Part shown: in pieces, positions 9,201 through 19,063 of the stretch
Position numbering within the stretch: position 1 is the stretch's first letter
How the letters are laid out: each line of letters begins with the position of its first letter
DNA from: an uncultured Schaedlerella sp.
GTDB taxonomy: Bacteria > Bacillota > Clostridia > Lachnospirales > Lachnospiraceae
Reading direction: 5' to 3'
Assembly (NCBI GenBank): GCA_934435195.1
Contig: CAKSAJ010000002.1
Span: forward strand, 62,001 to 126,000
Length of the DNA: 64,000 nucleotides
Translations under genes and position numbers: made by a program
The notes under the pieces: model-generated
Database searches by the model: none
Told to the model about the DNA's origin: nothing
The model's input: only the letters and a program-made list of their open reading frames with translations

Positions 9201-11024
9201 CTAATTCTTCTTTAAAAATGCTTTTTCAGCACTTCCCGGTGCTGCATCACCTTTTTTTACCAGACAAATTTCAATTGCTTCTGCTTTCTTTGCATAACCT
9301 TGTGTTCCGGCATCTTCCCCGTTCTTTGCCCAACCAAGCCATCCAAAATCACTTGAATGTACTCGATAGTAGATATCATATTGTTCTTCTGCTTTTCCTG
9401 TAAGTCGGATAGACACTGCTTCTACTGGTTTCGCCTGACCCGTTGTTCCTGCCTGCTGCCCATTTGATACGTAATCCTGCCAGCCTATATCTCGTACATG
9501 AGCGCGATATTCTATTCCGCCATTTCTAGCATTAGATAATTGCAACTTTAATGCTTCTATCCCTTTATTCTGGCCTGTTGTTCCTGCCAATGCCCCATTT
9601 GTTACGATATTCTGCCAACCTATATCTGACACGTGCGCCTGATATTGAACTTCTGTCTCTTTCATCTTAAAAGCATTTGAAGTCTCTCCTGGTGCTTCTC
9701 CACCTTTTTCAACCAATTGAACCTGTATTGCTTCTACTTTCTTTGCATAGCCTTGTGTTCCGGCATCTTCCCCATTCTTTGCCCAACCAAGCCATCCAAA
9801 ATCACTTGAATGTACTCGATAATAGATATCATATTGTTCTTCCGCTTTTCCTGTAAGTCGGATAGATACCGCTTCTACCGGTTTTGCCTGACCTGTTGTT
9901 CCTGCCTGCTGTCCATTTGATACATAATCCTGCCAACCTATATCTCGTACATGGGCTCTATACTCTATTCCGCCATCCACATCGGTTAACTGCATTTTTA
10001 AGGCTTCTATTCCTTTATTTTGGCCTGTTGTTCCTGCCGTTTCTCCGTTCTGGGCAAAAGTTTGCCACCCGATATCCGATACGTGAGCTTCGTAAGAAAC
10101 TCCTCCTTGCAGTTCTTTAACTCCATGATCCGCCGGTGTTCCAATAAGATAGTTCATATCAACTGGTCCATCTATTCCGTCAACTAATTCTTTTGATGAA
10201 TATTGCCACATTGCATATGTACCTGTGTAATCACACTGTATATTATACTGAGCGACCCAATGATGCCATTGTTCAAATCTTGTATCTGTCAAATATTTAT
10301 TCCACCAATTTAAATTTGCATATACACCAACTGCATATCCTGCATTTTGAACTGTACTACAAAATGCCTGAGCAATTGCACCGAAGTCACTTCCTAATGT
10401 ACTATTATCCTCCATATCAAAATAAACCGGGTAACTCAACTTGTGCCCACTTATTAATCTTAATACATGCTGTGCTTCACTTGAAGCCATATCTGTATTT
10501 CGAGCATATGAATAAATATAAACCCCATACGGAATTCCTAAACGTTCACATTCACTTACATTTCTCATCCACTGTTTGTCATCTTGATTATCGTAATTAT
10601 CCCCATAGCCACACCGAATAATAGCATAATCTATTCCTGCAGCTTTAACCTTTTCCCAATCAATATTGCGATTATGCTCACTTACATCAATACCTTTTTT
10701 TGTTGCATTTGAAGCATATACATCACTAATTACAGAAATTTCATCCTCAGCACTTCTAATCAATTCTCCGTCTTGATAACGCCAACTGTTTTCTTTCAAA
10801 ACTCCTTGTTCTTGAGATTCTTCTGCTATAGGATCTGCATCTATATCAGCCTCTTCATTCAACGTCTGTTCCCCATTCTCTTGTTGAAGATCTGATTCTG
10901 CACTATTCTCTTCACTCTGAAAAATATCTTGATTTTCTTCCTGTGCATATACACTGTATGTCGGATAATTTATTCCTGTAATTATAATTGACAATGCAAC
11001 AATAACACCTATTTTTTTCTTCAT
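9201..11024 (-). CDS. Secreted GH25 lysozyme (N-acetylmuramidase) with six ChW repeats
   Basis: A 607-aa exported protein. Signal peptide to about residue 28, acidic linker to ~100, then a GH25 domain of ~190 residues. It contains KKGIDVSEHN (Asp113), YAIIRCGYGD and the catalytic YFDMED (Glu205), followed by MWQYSS and DMNYLIG near its end. GH25 enzymes hydrolyse the MurNAc-GlcNAc bond of peptidoglycan. Six ChW repeats in two triads follow. The B and C repeats of the two triads are almost identical in DNA as well as protein, which indicates a recent internal duplication of 453 bp. A consensus promoter lies 63-91 bp upstream of the start and a strong terminator follows, so it is probably monocistronic. 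The function call is firm; the target wall, own or foreign, is not known. Confidence 0.93.
   Translation of the reverse strand: MKKKIGVIVALSIIITGINYPTYSVYAQEENQDIFQSEENSAESDLQQENGEQTLNEEADIDADPIAEESQEQGVLKENSWRYQDGELIRSAEDEISVISDVYASNATKKGIDVSEHNRNIDWEKVKAAGIDYAIIRCGYGDNYDNQDDKQWMRNVSECERLGIPYGVYIYSYARNTDMASSEAQHVLRLISGHKLSYPVYFDMEDNSTLGSDFGAIAQAFCSTVQNAGYAVGVYANLNWWNKYLTDTRFEQWHHWVAQYNIQCDYTGTYAMWQYSSKELVDGIDGPVDMNYLIGTPADHGVKELQGGVSYEAHVSDIGWQTFAQNGETAGTTGQNKGIEALKMQLTDVDGGIEYRAHVRDIGWQDYVSNGQQAGTTGQAKPVEAVSIRLTGKAEEQYDIYYRVHSSDFGWLGWAKNGEDAGTQGYAKKVEAIQVQLVEKGGEAPGETSNAFKMKETEVQYQAHVSDIGWQNIVTNGALAGTTGQNKGIEALKLQLSNARNGGIEYRAHVRDIGWQDYVSNGQQAGTTGQAKPVEAVSIRLTGKAEEQYDIYYRVHSSDFGWLGWAKNGEDAGTQGYAKKAEAIEICLVKKGDAAPGSAEKAFLKKN
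9280..9525. repeat. Internal duplication in the GH25 gene, copy A
   Basis: Near-identical to 9733-9978 (453 bp apart, in frame, 151 codons). It encodes the repeats with RDIGWQDYVSNGQQAGTTG and SSDFGWLGWAKNGEDAG. The few differences I see are mostly synonymous. Confidence 0.85.
9733..9978. repeat. Internal duplication in the GH25 gene, copy B
   Basis: Partner of 9280-9525. Recombination or slippage between the copies would remove or add exactly one ChW triad without breaking the frame. Confidence 0.85.
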
Positions 11025-11086
11025 TTATTTTCCTTTCTTTTATGTTTTCATAAACAATTAAATTCCCTTATTTCTTGACCTTTATC

Positions 11087-11115
11087 AGTATACTTCCTCT
11101 TTTTTCCCATGTCAA
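11087..11115 (-). promoter_or_regulatory. Predicted sigma-A promoter of the GH25 gene
   Basis: Consensus TTGACA (11110-11115), a 17-bp spacer, and TATACT (11087-11092). Confidence 0.75.
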
Positions 11116-11259
11116 ATTTTCTTTGCTTTTGTTCGCTATTTCTAACTTTGCTTTTTTCTATCATATATGTTAAACTGTAGAAATATAAATAGTAGATATT
11201 TAACTATATACATATGACAACATGAATATTTCAAATTTTTCAGAAAAGAGGATTGTAAA

Positions 11260-12123
11260 ATGGAAAGAAATGACCCTTGCTGGTGTGGAAGTGGAAAAAA
11301 ATATAAAAAATGCCACATGCCAATCGAAGAAAAGATGCAGCTTCATGCTGATCGCGGAGAGATTGTCCCAAGCCGCAAATTACTAAAAACCCCATTTCAA
11401 ATTGAAAAAATCAAAGCAAGTGCTGAACTCAATACAAAAGTTCTTGATGCTGTTGCTGAACAGATTCATGCCGGAATGAGTACAGAAGATATTGACAAAA
11501 TCGTATATGATGTAACAACAAAAAATGGTGGGATTCCAGCCCCATTAAATTATGAAGGATTCCCAAAGAGTGTATGTACTTCTATTAACAACGAAATTTG
11601 TCATGGTATTCCTGATAAAAATATCATTTTGCAGGAAGGTGACATCATCAATGTTGATGTATCCACAATTCTTAATGGATATTTTTCTGATGCATCTCGA
11701 ATGTTCAAAATCGGACAGGTATCCGAACGTGCTGAACGTCTCGTAAAAGTCACAGAAGAATGCCTTGAACTTGGTCTTGCTGCCGCAAAACCATGGGGAC
11801 ATCTTGGTGATATTGCTGATGCAATCAACACTCATGCTCAGGAAAATGGATATTCTGTTGTAGAAGAAATCGGCGGACATGGAATCGGACTCGAATTCCA
11901 CGAAGATCCATTTGTTAGCTTTGTTACTCCAAAAGGATCTGAAATGCTATTGGTTCCTGGTATGATGTTCACGATTGAACCTATGATTAATGAAGGTAGC
12001 CCTGACTTCTTCGTTGATGAAGATAACGGTTGGACTGTTTATACCATTGACGACGGACTTTCTGCCCAGATTGAATATATGGTGCTTGTAACTGAAAATG
12101 GTGTTGAGGTATTAACAAAATAG
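11260..12123 (+). CDS. map: Type I methionine aminopeptidase with N-terminal SEC-C zinc motif
   Basis: A 287-aa cytoplasmic enzyme that removes the initiator methionine from nascent proteins. It opens with a SEC-C type zinc motif, NDPCWCGSGKKYKKCH, a ligand set also seen at the C-terminus of SecA. The pita-bread aminopeptidase fold follows. Metal ligands are visible as the Asp pair in NVDVS...FSDASR, the His in GGHGIGLEFHEDP, the Glu in MFTIEPM and the Glu in QIEYM. The SD AGAGG sits seven bases before ATG. The gene faces the surface-glycan operon and ends in a shared terminator. The SEC-C extension may aid ribosome or protein docking, but that is inference. Confidence 0.95.
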   Translation: MERNDPCWCGSGKKYKKCHMPIEEKMQLHADRGEIVPSRKLLKTPFQIEKIKASAELNTKVLDAVAEQIHAGMSTEDIDKIVYDVTTKNGGIPAPLNYEGFPKSVCTSINNEICHGIPDKNIILQEGDIINVDVSTILNGYFSDASRMFKIGQVSERAERLVKVTEECLELGLAAAKPWGHLGDIADAINTHAQENGYSVVEEIGGHGIGLEFHEDPFVSFVTPKGSEMLLVPGMMFTIEPMINEGSPDFFVDEDNGWTVYTIDDGLSAQIEYMVLVTENGVEVLTK

Positions 12124-12152
12124 TCGGCAATATGCCGACTATTTTGTTTTTC
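12122..12152. terminator. Bidirectional terminator between map and the glycan operon
   Basis: Stem AGTCGGCA / TGCCGACT with a 3-nt loop, T-rich on both flanks. It overlaps the stop of the convergent glycosyltransferase gene. Confidence 0.8.
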
Positions 12153-13326
12153 GAATAATTCTCCCTACTTTTCTAAATGGCCGAGTTATTTTCCATGATG
12201 TAGATTCTCTCATATTATGAATTTCATCTCTCATTCTGTTCAACTCTGCATCCAACTGAGTTATTCTATCTTTATTCTCTTTATCTTTATTACTTAATTC
12301 AAGGATTCTTCTATCTTTTTTTGAAATTTCTTCTGATATTCCAAAATTTCTCACTCGATATTCTTTATAATATTCTCTCAAGGAAAAACCTTTTTTTTCC
12401 ATGTACATCAGCATTTCAGAATCATTTAATATTTCTTCAAATTTATCTAATCCTAGGAAGTTAACCTCATTGTCTATATTCCGTAACAATAACAATGCTT
12501 TTTCATACTGTACTTGCAATGTAGCCTTCTCTAAATCTTTTTCATCATTATCTCCCAAAAATAAATTCCACTCTTCTTCCGTCATTCGTTCTATCAGTTT
12601 TTTTCTAACCAACATATGTACATTCCGGAATGCATACTCTTTTCCTTTTTGATTACCACTAATTTTATTCTCTAATTCTGTCCATCTATATTTGACTAAT
12701 CGTTCATCCATTATATAAATAGGATATTTTAACACCATTCTTGTCCATAATTCGAAATCTTGAGCCGGCACATAAGCAATATTATATTTCCTTCCTATTT
12801 TATCCATTGCTTCTCGCCTCATTACGACGGACGGATTACATAAACAATTTCCTGTAAAGATAAAATACTTTAACCATTCTCTTTGTGATTGATTTTTGGC
12901 ATTATTAAATAATTTTTCGATTTCTTGATACTTATCATTTGCAATACATGAATCGTCATCTATAATATTTACTTTTGTAAAGCATGCACCATATTTTGTA
13001 TTTTCATCTAAAAACTTAACTTGCTTTTCAAGTTTTTCTGATTCCCATTGATCATCACTATCAATTCTAGCAATGTACTCTCCCCTGGCCGCAGCAAATC
13101 CTATATTAGTCGTATACGCAACATGTCGATTCACTTCTGAATAATATCTAATAATACGCTTATCCTCGAATTGCTCAATTATTTGACGTGAATTATCTGT
13201 AGATGCATCATCGACTATAATAAATTCATAATCTGTAAATGTCTGATTCAGTACACTTTGAATAGTTTTTTTTAGGTACTTTTCTCCATTATAATTTGGC
13301 AGTATAATACTTACTTTTGGTGCCAT
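12139..13326 (-). CDS. Family 2 glycosyltransferase with C-terminal coiled coil
   Basis: A 395-aa cytoplasmic or membrane-peripheral enzyme. The GT-A fold starts at once with VSIILPNYNGEKYLKKTIQS. DDASTDNSRQII and the metal-binding IARIDSDDQWE follow, with a WTRM segment further on. The last ~80 residues are charged and heptad-like, then end in a basic tail (TRPFRKVGRIIRKTK), a layout common in wall-polysaccharide glycosyltransferases that assemble on the membrane. It is the last gene of the minus-strand glycan cluster. A 227-bp gap with no evident hairpin or gene separates it from the previous gene, so it may have its own promoter. Donor and acceptor cannot be read from sequence. Confidence 0.88.
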   Translation of the reverse strand: MAPKVSIILPNYNGEKYLKKTIQSVLNQTFTDYEFIIVDDASTDNSRQIIEQFEDKRIIRYYSEVNRHVAYTTNIGFAAARGEYIARIDSDDQWESEKLEKQVKFLDENTKYGACFTKVNIIDDDSCIANDKYQEIEKLFNNAKNQSQREWLKYFIFTGNCLCNPSVVMRREAMDKIGRKYNIAYVPAQDFELWTRMVLKYPIYIMDERLVKYRWTELENKISGNQKGKEYAFRNVHMLVRKKLIERMTEEEWNLFLGDNDEKDLEKATLQVQYEKALLLLRNIDNEVNFLGLDKFEEILNDSEMLMYMEKKGFSLREYYKEYRVRNFGISEEISKKDRRILELSNKDKENKDRITQLDAELNRMRDEIHNMRESTSWKITRPFRKVGRIIRKTK

Positions 13327-13553
13327 CTCTCATTCCCTCTCTTTTTATTCCCCCAATTGCTGTTACATGTAATACATATCCTCGGTAATAGCAGACTATA
13401 ATATATAATATTGCCATTTTAAATGTTCTTCTTCGTAAACGATAAACCATTTACAATAGAAAGATAAATTAGCCCAATTTGATATTAAATCAGCTAGTAG
13501 TATCTGCTAAATTATTATACTCTTACTGCCTTCTAATTACAACTTCACATTAT

Positions 13554-16046
13554 TTATCCTAATGTAAACGGAGCTCTATTAATTGGGAAATTCGGATTAT
13601 AAAACGGATCTCCTTTTTCCAAAATTTCCGGCCATTTCTTTTGGAATTTTTCCACTTCCCCTTCAAATCGTTTCAATTTCTCCGGGGTGTCTTCGTATCC
13701 TCTTGATTTTGATTCGTAATGATACCATTCAGAAAACGCATCATATACAACCCACTTATCAATATTTCTTAATTTCAGGCAATAATCTACATCATTACAA
13801 GCAACAACAAACTGCTCGTCAAAGCCACCTACTTGTTCAAACAATTCTTTCTTTGTCATCATACATGCTGCTGTTACTGCACTATAGTTGCAATTAATTC
13901 TCGCACGTACCATATAACCATAGTCGTCTCTTCCTATTCCCATATTCACATGTCCTGCATATCCTCCAAATCCAATAACAACACCCGCATGTTGAACTGT
14001 ATCATCTGGATATAATAGCTTAGCTCCTACCGCTCCTACGTCTTCTCGCATACAACATCCAAGTAATTCATTAATAGCTGTTGAAGTAATCATTTCAGTA
14101 TCATTATTTAGAAATAATAAGTACTCACCTTTTGCAAATGTTACACCATAATTATTAATCGCCGAATAATTAAATTCTCCATTCCATTTTACAACCTGAA
14201 TATTATCATTTTCTTGTTGAATTTTATTATAATATTTAAATGTTCGCTCTTCTTCACTATTATTTTCTATAATTATAAATTCTATATTTTTGTAATCACT
14301 TCTCTTCAAAATAGACTTGATACATTTATCTAAATCATCTACATGATCCTTATTTGGAATAACAATTGAAACTAACGGATTTCCTGGAGTGCTATATATT
14401 ACATGATACATTCCCCATAACCCTGTATGCTCTACTTCTGCCAAAACACCAATGCGCTTAAAATGATCCTCTATTGCTCTTTTTCCTGCATCATAAGCAT
14501 ACATTTTACTTGCTGGATCTCCTGCAACAGAATTCATATGTATACGCCAATGATATAATATCATTGGTATATGCTTAATACTCTCTGCTCTTTCAATGCA
14601 GCGGAACATAAGATCATAATCCTGCGAACCATCATATTCCGGCCTAAATCCACCTATTTCTTTAATAATTTCAGTCTTAACAACAAAAAAATGTGTAATA
14701 TAATTGTGTGAACAAAACAAGTCCATACTAAAATCCGGCTTAAAATTAGGATCATTATGTTCTTTTCCGTCTCCTGTTATTTTGTCTTCATCCGTATATA
14801 ATATATCATACTTCTTTTCCTGTAATGCCTTCGCAACTTCATACAATGCGTTTGGTGCAAGTAAATCATCATGATCAAACAACCCCACATATTCACCTGT
14901 CGCAAGATTCAATGCTGCATTTGTATTTCCTGAAATTCCCTCGTTCTTTTCCAACAAGGTATACTTTATTCTTTCATCCTTACCTGCATATTCTTTTAAG
15001 ACAGCTTCTACTGCAATATCCCCTTCGCTTCCATCAGCAATACACAGTTCCCAATTTGCATACGACTGTTCCATAACAGAATCTATCATCTCTCGCAGAA
15101 AATTAATTGGGGTTTTATATGTCGGTACGATAACACTAATTTTCGGACTAAATGCGAACTGCTCTTTTCGTTGTTTTTCTAATTGTTCGTCCGTTACTTT
15201 ATGTATATCAAACCATTCTCCATACGTCATTCCAATGGAATTTACCCGATTTACAATATACTCTTTTAATCCAGCAATTCCATTTTCTTTTATATGTTTT
15301 ATACCTTTTTTTATATTCTTTGTATTCAGGCATTTTACAAACTGTTTTGCAAATCCTCTTCTTGCTTCCTTCTTACTGTTCTGACGGATTTGTTCCGGAA
15401 CAAGTTTTATACTTTTTCGTTTTTTTGAGTCTGTTATCGAAAACAAATATTCTTTGTTCTCTTCATATGGAAATTCAATATGAAATCCGCATCCAGTATT
15501 TTCTTCATTTGTCAACCCTCTTTGAACAACATCTGATCGATTAACTCTCGCTAATTTAATATCCTTTATGTGCTCGCCTTTATTATTTCGAATATCATAA
15601 TTAATCATATCTGCACCTAATATCGACACAGCCCATCCAGAAATCACTATTTTACTTCCTTCGATTCTAACTTGATCAATATTGTATGATATCGAATTAT
15701 CATTCTTTATTGCAATAATCTGTTTTTCATTCAATGTCAATATTCTTTTTTCATACTTGCTGGATTTCACATATACTTTCACATTCTTTGGTACTTCAGT
15801 ATTATTAAGCTTAAACTTGAGCATAAATCCACTATTCTCTGGAACATTGTACCTATCTTTGTATTTTAGTTTAACTTCATTTCTTAATATCACATATTTT
15901 TCAGGAATAACCTTTTTATCATCCACATTTGCATAAAAATCAATTTTCTCTCCAGTACAATCAAAGCCCCATCCTTCTATCCTGATATAACTTTCTAATG
16001 GCTTTACTCTATATACTTTACTATCAATATGATATTTACATCCCAT
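13554..16046 (-). CDS. Large bifunctional glycosyltransferase with two GT2 domains
   Basis: An 830-aa protein. Residues 1-~260 hold two beta-rich modules with related phrases (YIRIEGWGFDCTG and IVISGWAVSILG). The first GT2 domain starts near residue 300 with ISVIVPTYKTP and has FDHDDLLAPNALYE as its metal site. The second starts near 565 with VSIVIPNKDHVDDL and contains the DXD-like FLNNDTEM and NDVDYCLKLR. Proteins of this layout are annotated as O-antigen or rhamnan biosynthesis glycosyltransferases and add two sugars in turn or build a repeating backbone. It lies downstream of the DUF2142 gene in the same direction with an 81-bp gap. The specific sugars are unknown. Confidence 0.88.
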   Translation of the reverse strand: MGCKYHIDSKVYRVKPLESYIRIEGWGFDCTGEKIDFYANVDDKKVIPEKYVILRNEVKLKYKDRYNVPENSGFMLKFKLNNTEVPKNVKVYVKSSKYEKRILTLNEKQIIAIKNDNSISYNIDQVRIEGSKIVISGWAVSILGADMINYDIRNNKGEHIKDIKLARVNRSDVVQRGLTNEENTGCGFHIEFPYEENKEYLFSITDSKKRKSIKLVPEQIRQNSKKEARRGFAKQFVKCLNTKNIKKGIKHIKENGIAGLKEYIVNRVNSIGMTYGEWFDIHKVTDEQLEKQRKEQFAFSPKISVIVPTYKTPINFLREMIDSVMEQSYANWELCIADGSEGDIAVEAVLKEYAGKDERIKYTLLEKNEGISGNTNAALNLATGEYVGLFDHDDLLAPNALYEVAKALQEKKYDILYTDEDKITGDGKEHNDPNFKPDFSMDLFCSHNYITHFFVVKTEIIKEIGGFRPEYDGSQDYDLMFRCIERAESIKHIPMILYHWRIHMNSVAGDPASKMYAYDAGKRAIEDHFKRIGVLAEVEHTGLWGMYHVIYSTPGNPLVSIVIPNKDHVDDLDKCIKSILKRSDYKNIEFIIIENNSEEERTFKYYNKIQQENDNIQVVKWNGEFNYSAINNYGVTFAKGEYLLFLNNDTEMITSTAINELLGCCMREDVGAVGAKLLYPDDTVQHAGVVIGFGGYAGHVNMGIGRDDYGYMVRARINCNYSAVTAACMMTKKELFEQVGGFDEQFVVACNDVDYCLKLRNIDKWVVYDAFSEWYHYESKSRGYEDTPEKLKRFEGEVEKFQKKWPEILEKGDPFYNPNFPINRAPFTLG

Positions 16047-16127
16047 TGCTTTAATCCTTTCTTTTATAACGTATGTTTGTAAAACATTTTTCTAAATCAA
16101 ATAATTATCCTTTTTTAATATTCTTTT

Positions 16128-17627
16128 TTAAAAATATCTAACTGTTGTTACAATAAGCATTATTCCTATCATACTTGATATAACAGTCACATCAACTGTA
16201 TGATCGGCCTTTTTCCTCTGATTGGATGTACCAAACATTAATGAGGTTAGTGCTATCATTGGAATCAAGTATCTCCCTTGCATTCCTAATATTCCTTTTG
16301 CTTTTACTGTTGTCCAACTAATATAAAGTGCCAGACAAGAAAACGTATATATTCCAACGCTCATAAGAGTAACTAAAACTTTATCTATATTTGTTAATCC
16401 TATTTTTTCTTCTTGAAAGCATACTTTTGAAAACATAAAAATTGTTAACAAATTTAATATAGAATAACCATACTCCAAATAACCAAAACTATTCAAGCTA
16501 CTTATAATATCATTAAATTGATTACTAAGACTTGAAATAAACTCTCTTAACCACTTACTTGTATCTGTTAAAATATAATTTATCTGCTTTCCTGCATCAA
16601 CATGCATTGTTCGCAAATATTTAAGATGCTCAAGGTTAACTCCAAATTTAGTAGTATATAAATAATAAGCCCCTCCCACTACACAGACAATACATATAAA
16701 GGAGGTTTTTATCACTACACGCTTTTTCTTGTCAATATTCTTCATTGGAAGTAATAATACCAATCCTGCTATAAATATATTTGTTATTTTTGCTAACGGA
16801 ATCAATACACTGATGCACAAAAAACATAACAACTCTCTTTTTGTAATGCATTTATCTTCTTTACAATATAAATGTATAAAATATGCAATCAACAAAATAC
16901 TCAAACCATTTATTAGTACATCTGGACTGAATGATGCAGCCTGTTGAATTGATATCGGAAGGCTTGCCATATAAAACAATACAAAACTCCATTTATCAGC
17001 CAGTTTAATTGCTACAGATATTAATATACAATAGACTAATAAATTGAAAAATCTTCCTAACCATAACATCCAAATTACATTTAAATGCAATATCTTAGCA
17101 AGCAATATTCCTATCGTCTGCGGAAAATATAAAAAAGACAAATTAGCTCCGGCAATATGGGATATCGTTGTTCTATTGTAGTTAATTTCCTTTCCTTTCA
17201 AATCCGTTTTTGTATAAGAAGTTTTTGAAAAATGTGTTAAATCCTTAACGGATTGGATTGTTGGGAATTCAGTTTCTTCTGGATTTACAAACACTCTTCC
17301 CTCCGAAATCATTTCTGCTCTTGCTAAATGTACATACTCATCCGGAATGTTTAAAATTGGCTGTATTAACAAAGACAGGCCTCCAGCTATTATGAGGAAA
17401 ATAAATACCCATTGATGAAATTTAATTTTGACAAAACAATATAGAGCAATAACCAATACAAATGCAATGATTACAACTCCACAAACAATCGTTTGATGCC
17501 TTTCATATCCTGGAATTTTTTCACTCCAAAAAACTAATAACATCAACAAAGTGAAAATTATTATGCAAGCAATTGCTAATCCCCATGTCACATTTTCTTT
17601 TTTTATCTTTTTTATTATATTGCTCAT
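16128..17627 (-). CDS. DUF2142-family polytopic membrane protein
   Basis: About 499 aa with some 12-13 hydrophobic segments. A basic N-terminus is followed by closely spaced helices, then a large external loop that contains NIPDEYVHLARAEMIS, a Pro-Asp-Glu region typical of the DUF2142 family. The family resembles membrane glycosyltransferases of the GT-C type and is common in polysaccharide loci, where it may modify or extend the polymer with lipid-linked sugars. I moved the start from an in-frame GTG to the ATG at 17627, which has AGAGG five bases upstream. It sits between the jelly-roll protein gene and the bifunctional glycosyltransferase in one operon. Confidence 0.8.
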   Translation of the reverse strand: MSNIIKKIKKENVTWGLAIACIIIFTLLMLLVFWSEKIPGYERHQTIVCGVVIIAFVLVIALYCFVKIKFHQWVFIFLIIAGGLSLLIQPILNIPDEYVHLARAEMISEGRVFVNPEETEFPTIQSVKDLTHFSKTSYTKTDLKGKEINYNRTTISHIAGANLSFLYFPQTIGILLAKILHLNVIWMLWLGRFFNLLVYCILISVAIKLADKWSFVLFYMASLPISIQQAASFSPDVLINGLSILLIAYFIHLYCKEDKCITKRELLCFLCISVLIPLAKITNIFIAGLVLLLPMKNIDKKKRVVIKTSFICIVCVVGGAYYLYTTKFGVNLEHLKYLRTMHVDAGKQINYILTDTSKWLREFISSLSNQFNDIISSLNSFGYLEYGYSILNLLTIFMFSKVCFQEEKIGLTNIDKVLVTLMSVGIYTFSCLALYISWTTVKAKGILGMQGRYLIPMIALTSLMFGTSNQRKKADHTVDVTVISSMIGIMLIVTTVRYF

Positions 17628-17698
17628 TTTTCCTCTTAACACACCTTTTCATCATGGATATTATATTTTCCAAATTAAGCAATCTATCCCTTACATTA

Positions 17699-18304
17699 TT
17701 ACTTAAATAATTTATATAAGAATTTTACAAATCCATAAATATATAATATAAACAGTAATAACACATAGAATGTTTCTGCATCAAATCTGTTAGTTACCGT
17801 TTTCATTATTAATGTTCCTTGTGTTTCATTGCCGTTTATTGTTAAATCTGTATTATTCTCTGTATCTGGTTGATAAAGGAGACCGATTCCCTTGCTTGCT
17901 TCGAAATCTGCATTTTTCTCGCTTACAATCACTTTATATGTTTTTCCCTTACAACCTTCCACTGTATCAAATTTAAAAACATTAAATTTACCTGTTTTCA
18001 TATCTTTTGCCGACACTATAGACGTTGCTACTGTTTCATTTGTATTGCAATCAACTAATTCTATTTGCAACGAAGTTCCTGTTGCATCTCCCTGAAACTG
18101 ACACTTTAATGAAATCCCATCCAAAGTTTCTTCTTTACTTACAAATTCCTGTTCCAGAGAATCTTTAATAACACCTGTTCCTATATATTTACTACTATCT
18201 ACTTGTCTGTCATATATATTATTTAGTTTTGCAATATGTGCATAGCAAAATGCAAAAGCTACTATCAGCACAATTCCTATTACTACCTTAATTTTTTTCT
18301 TCAT
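17699..18304 (-). CDS. Membrane-anchored beta-rich protein of unknown function in the glycan operon
   Basis: A 201-aa protein not recognised as a named family. It has an N-terminal hydrophobic helix (VVIGIVLIVAFAFCYAHIA), an outer-face segment of ~130 residues rich in beta-forming and polar residues (LDGISLKCQFQGDATGTSLQIELVD), and a C-terminal hydrophobic helix (TFYVLLLFILYIYGFVKFLY). The middle looks like a jelly-roll carbohydrate-binding fold. It starts 15 bases after the ABC ATPase stop and precedes the DUF2142 gene, so it is probably co-transcribed with the exporter and may bind or present the glycan outside the membrane. That role is inference from context. Confidence 0.7.
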   Translation of the reverse strand: MKKKIKVVIGIVLIVAFAFCYAHIAKLNNIYDRQVDSSKYIGTGVIKDSLEQEFVSKEETLDGISLKCQFQGDATGTSLQIELVDCNTNETVATSIVSAKDMKTGKFNVFKFDTVEGCKGKTYKVIVSEKNADFEASKGIGLLYQPDTENNTDLTINGNETQGTLIMKTVTNRFDAETFYVLLLFILYIYGFVKFLYKLFK

Positions 18305-18319
18305 AATTATCCCTCGTTA

Positions 18320-19054
18320 CTATAATTGTCCATATTCTTGACAAATTGCTTCTGCATCACCAAACCTTTTTACATTACCATGATCAAGCCAAACAATCTT
18401 ATTACATATAGACTTTACTTGTTCAATACTATGAGAAACAAATAATATTGTTGTTCCAGCCTCCATCATATGACGAATCCTCTCTTCACATTTTTGTTGA
18501 AATCTAAAGTCTCCAACAGAAAGCACTTCATCTACAATCAATATATCCGGCGTTCCAATCGTTGCAATTGCAAAAGCCAATCTTGATACCATACCAGAAG
18601 AAAAGTTTTTAACAGGAACGTCCATAAAGTTCTGCAATTCAGAAAACTCTACAATATTATCATAATATGTTTGCATAACCTCTCTGGAGTAGCCCAGAAG
18701 TGCACCGTTTAAATATATATTTTCTGACGCAGTTAAATCAAAGTCAAAACCTGCACCAAGTTCAATTAATGGTGCAACACTACCGTTTACTTGAACACTT
18801 CCTTTTGTTGGTTTTAACACCCCGGCTATGGTCTTTAACATTGTACTTTTTCCGCTACCATTTAACCCAATAAGTCCCAATGAATCTCCTTTATATACTT
18901 CAAATGAAACATCTTTTAATGCCCAGAACTCATTATATGACACTTGTTTTTTCAAACTTTTAATAAAATATTCTTTAAAACTGTCAAATTTTTCCGAGGC
19001 TAAATTGAATTTCATAGATACATGATCTACTTTTATAACTAATTCTTTTTCCAT
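18320..19054 (-). CDS. Polysaccharide ABC exporter, ATP-binding subunit (Wzt/TagH type)
   Basis: A 244-aa nucleotide-binding subunit. Walker A is GLNGSGKST, the signature is NFSSGMVSRLAFA (an FSSGM form typical of this subfamily), Walker B is ILIVDEVLSVGD, and the switch His is in FVSHS. The N-terminal region with FKEYFIKSLKK and YNEFWALKDVSFEV is typical of Wzt/TagH proteins. It ends after the ATPase core and lacks the C-terminal carbohydrate-binding domain of longer Wzt proteins. That suggests export of a polymer without a capping-dependent recognition step, or recognition by a partner. It lies nine bases after the permease gene. Confidence 0.93.
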   Translation of the reverse strand: MEKELVIKVDHVSMKFNLASEKFDSFKEYFIKSLKKQVSYNEFWALKDVSFEVYKGDSLGLIGLNGSGKSTMLKTIAGVLKPTKGSVQVNGSVAPLIELGAGFDFDLTASENIYLNGALLGYSREVMQTYYDNIVEFSELQNFMDVPVKNFSSGMVSRLAFAIATIGTPDILIVDEVLSVGDFRFQQKCEERIRHMMEAGTTILFVSHSIEQVKSICNKIVWLDHGNVKRFGDAEAICQEYGQL

Positions 19055-19063
19055 TTTTTTCTC

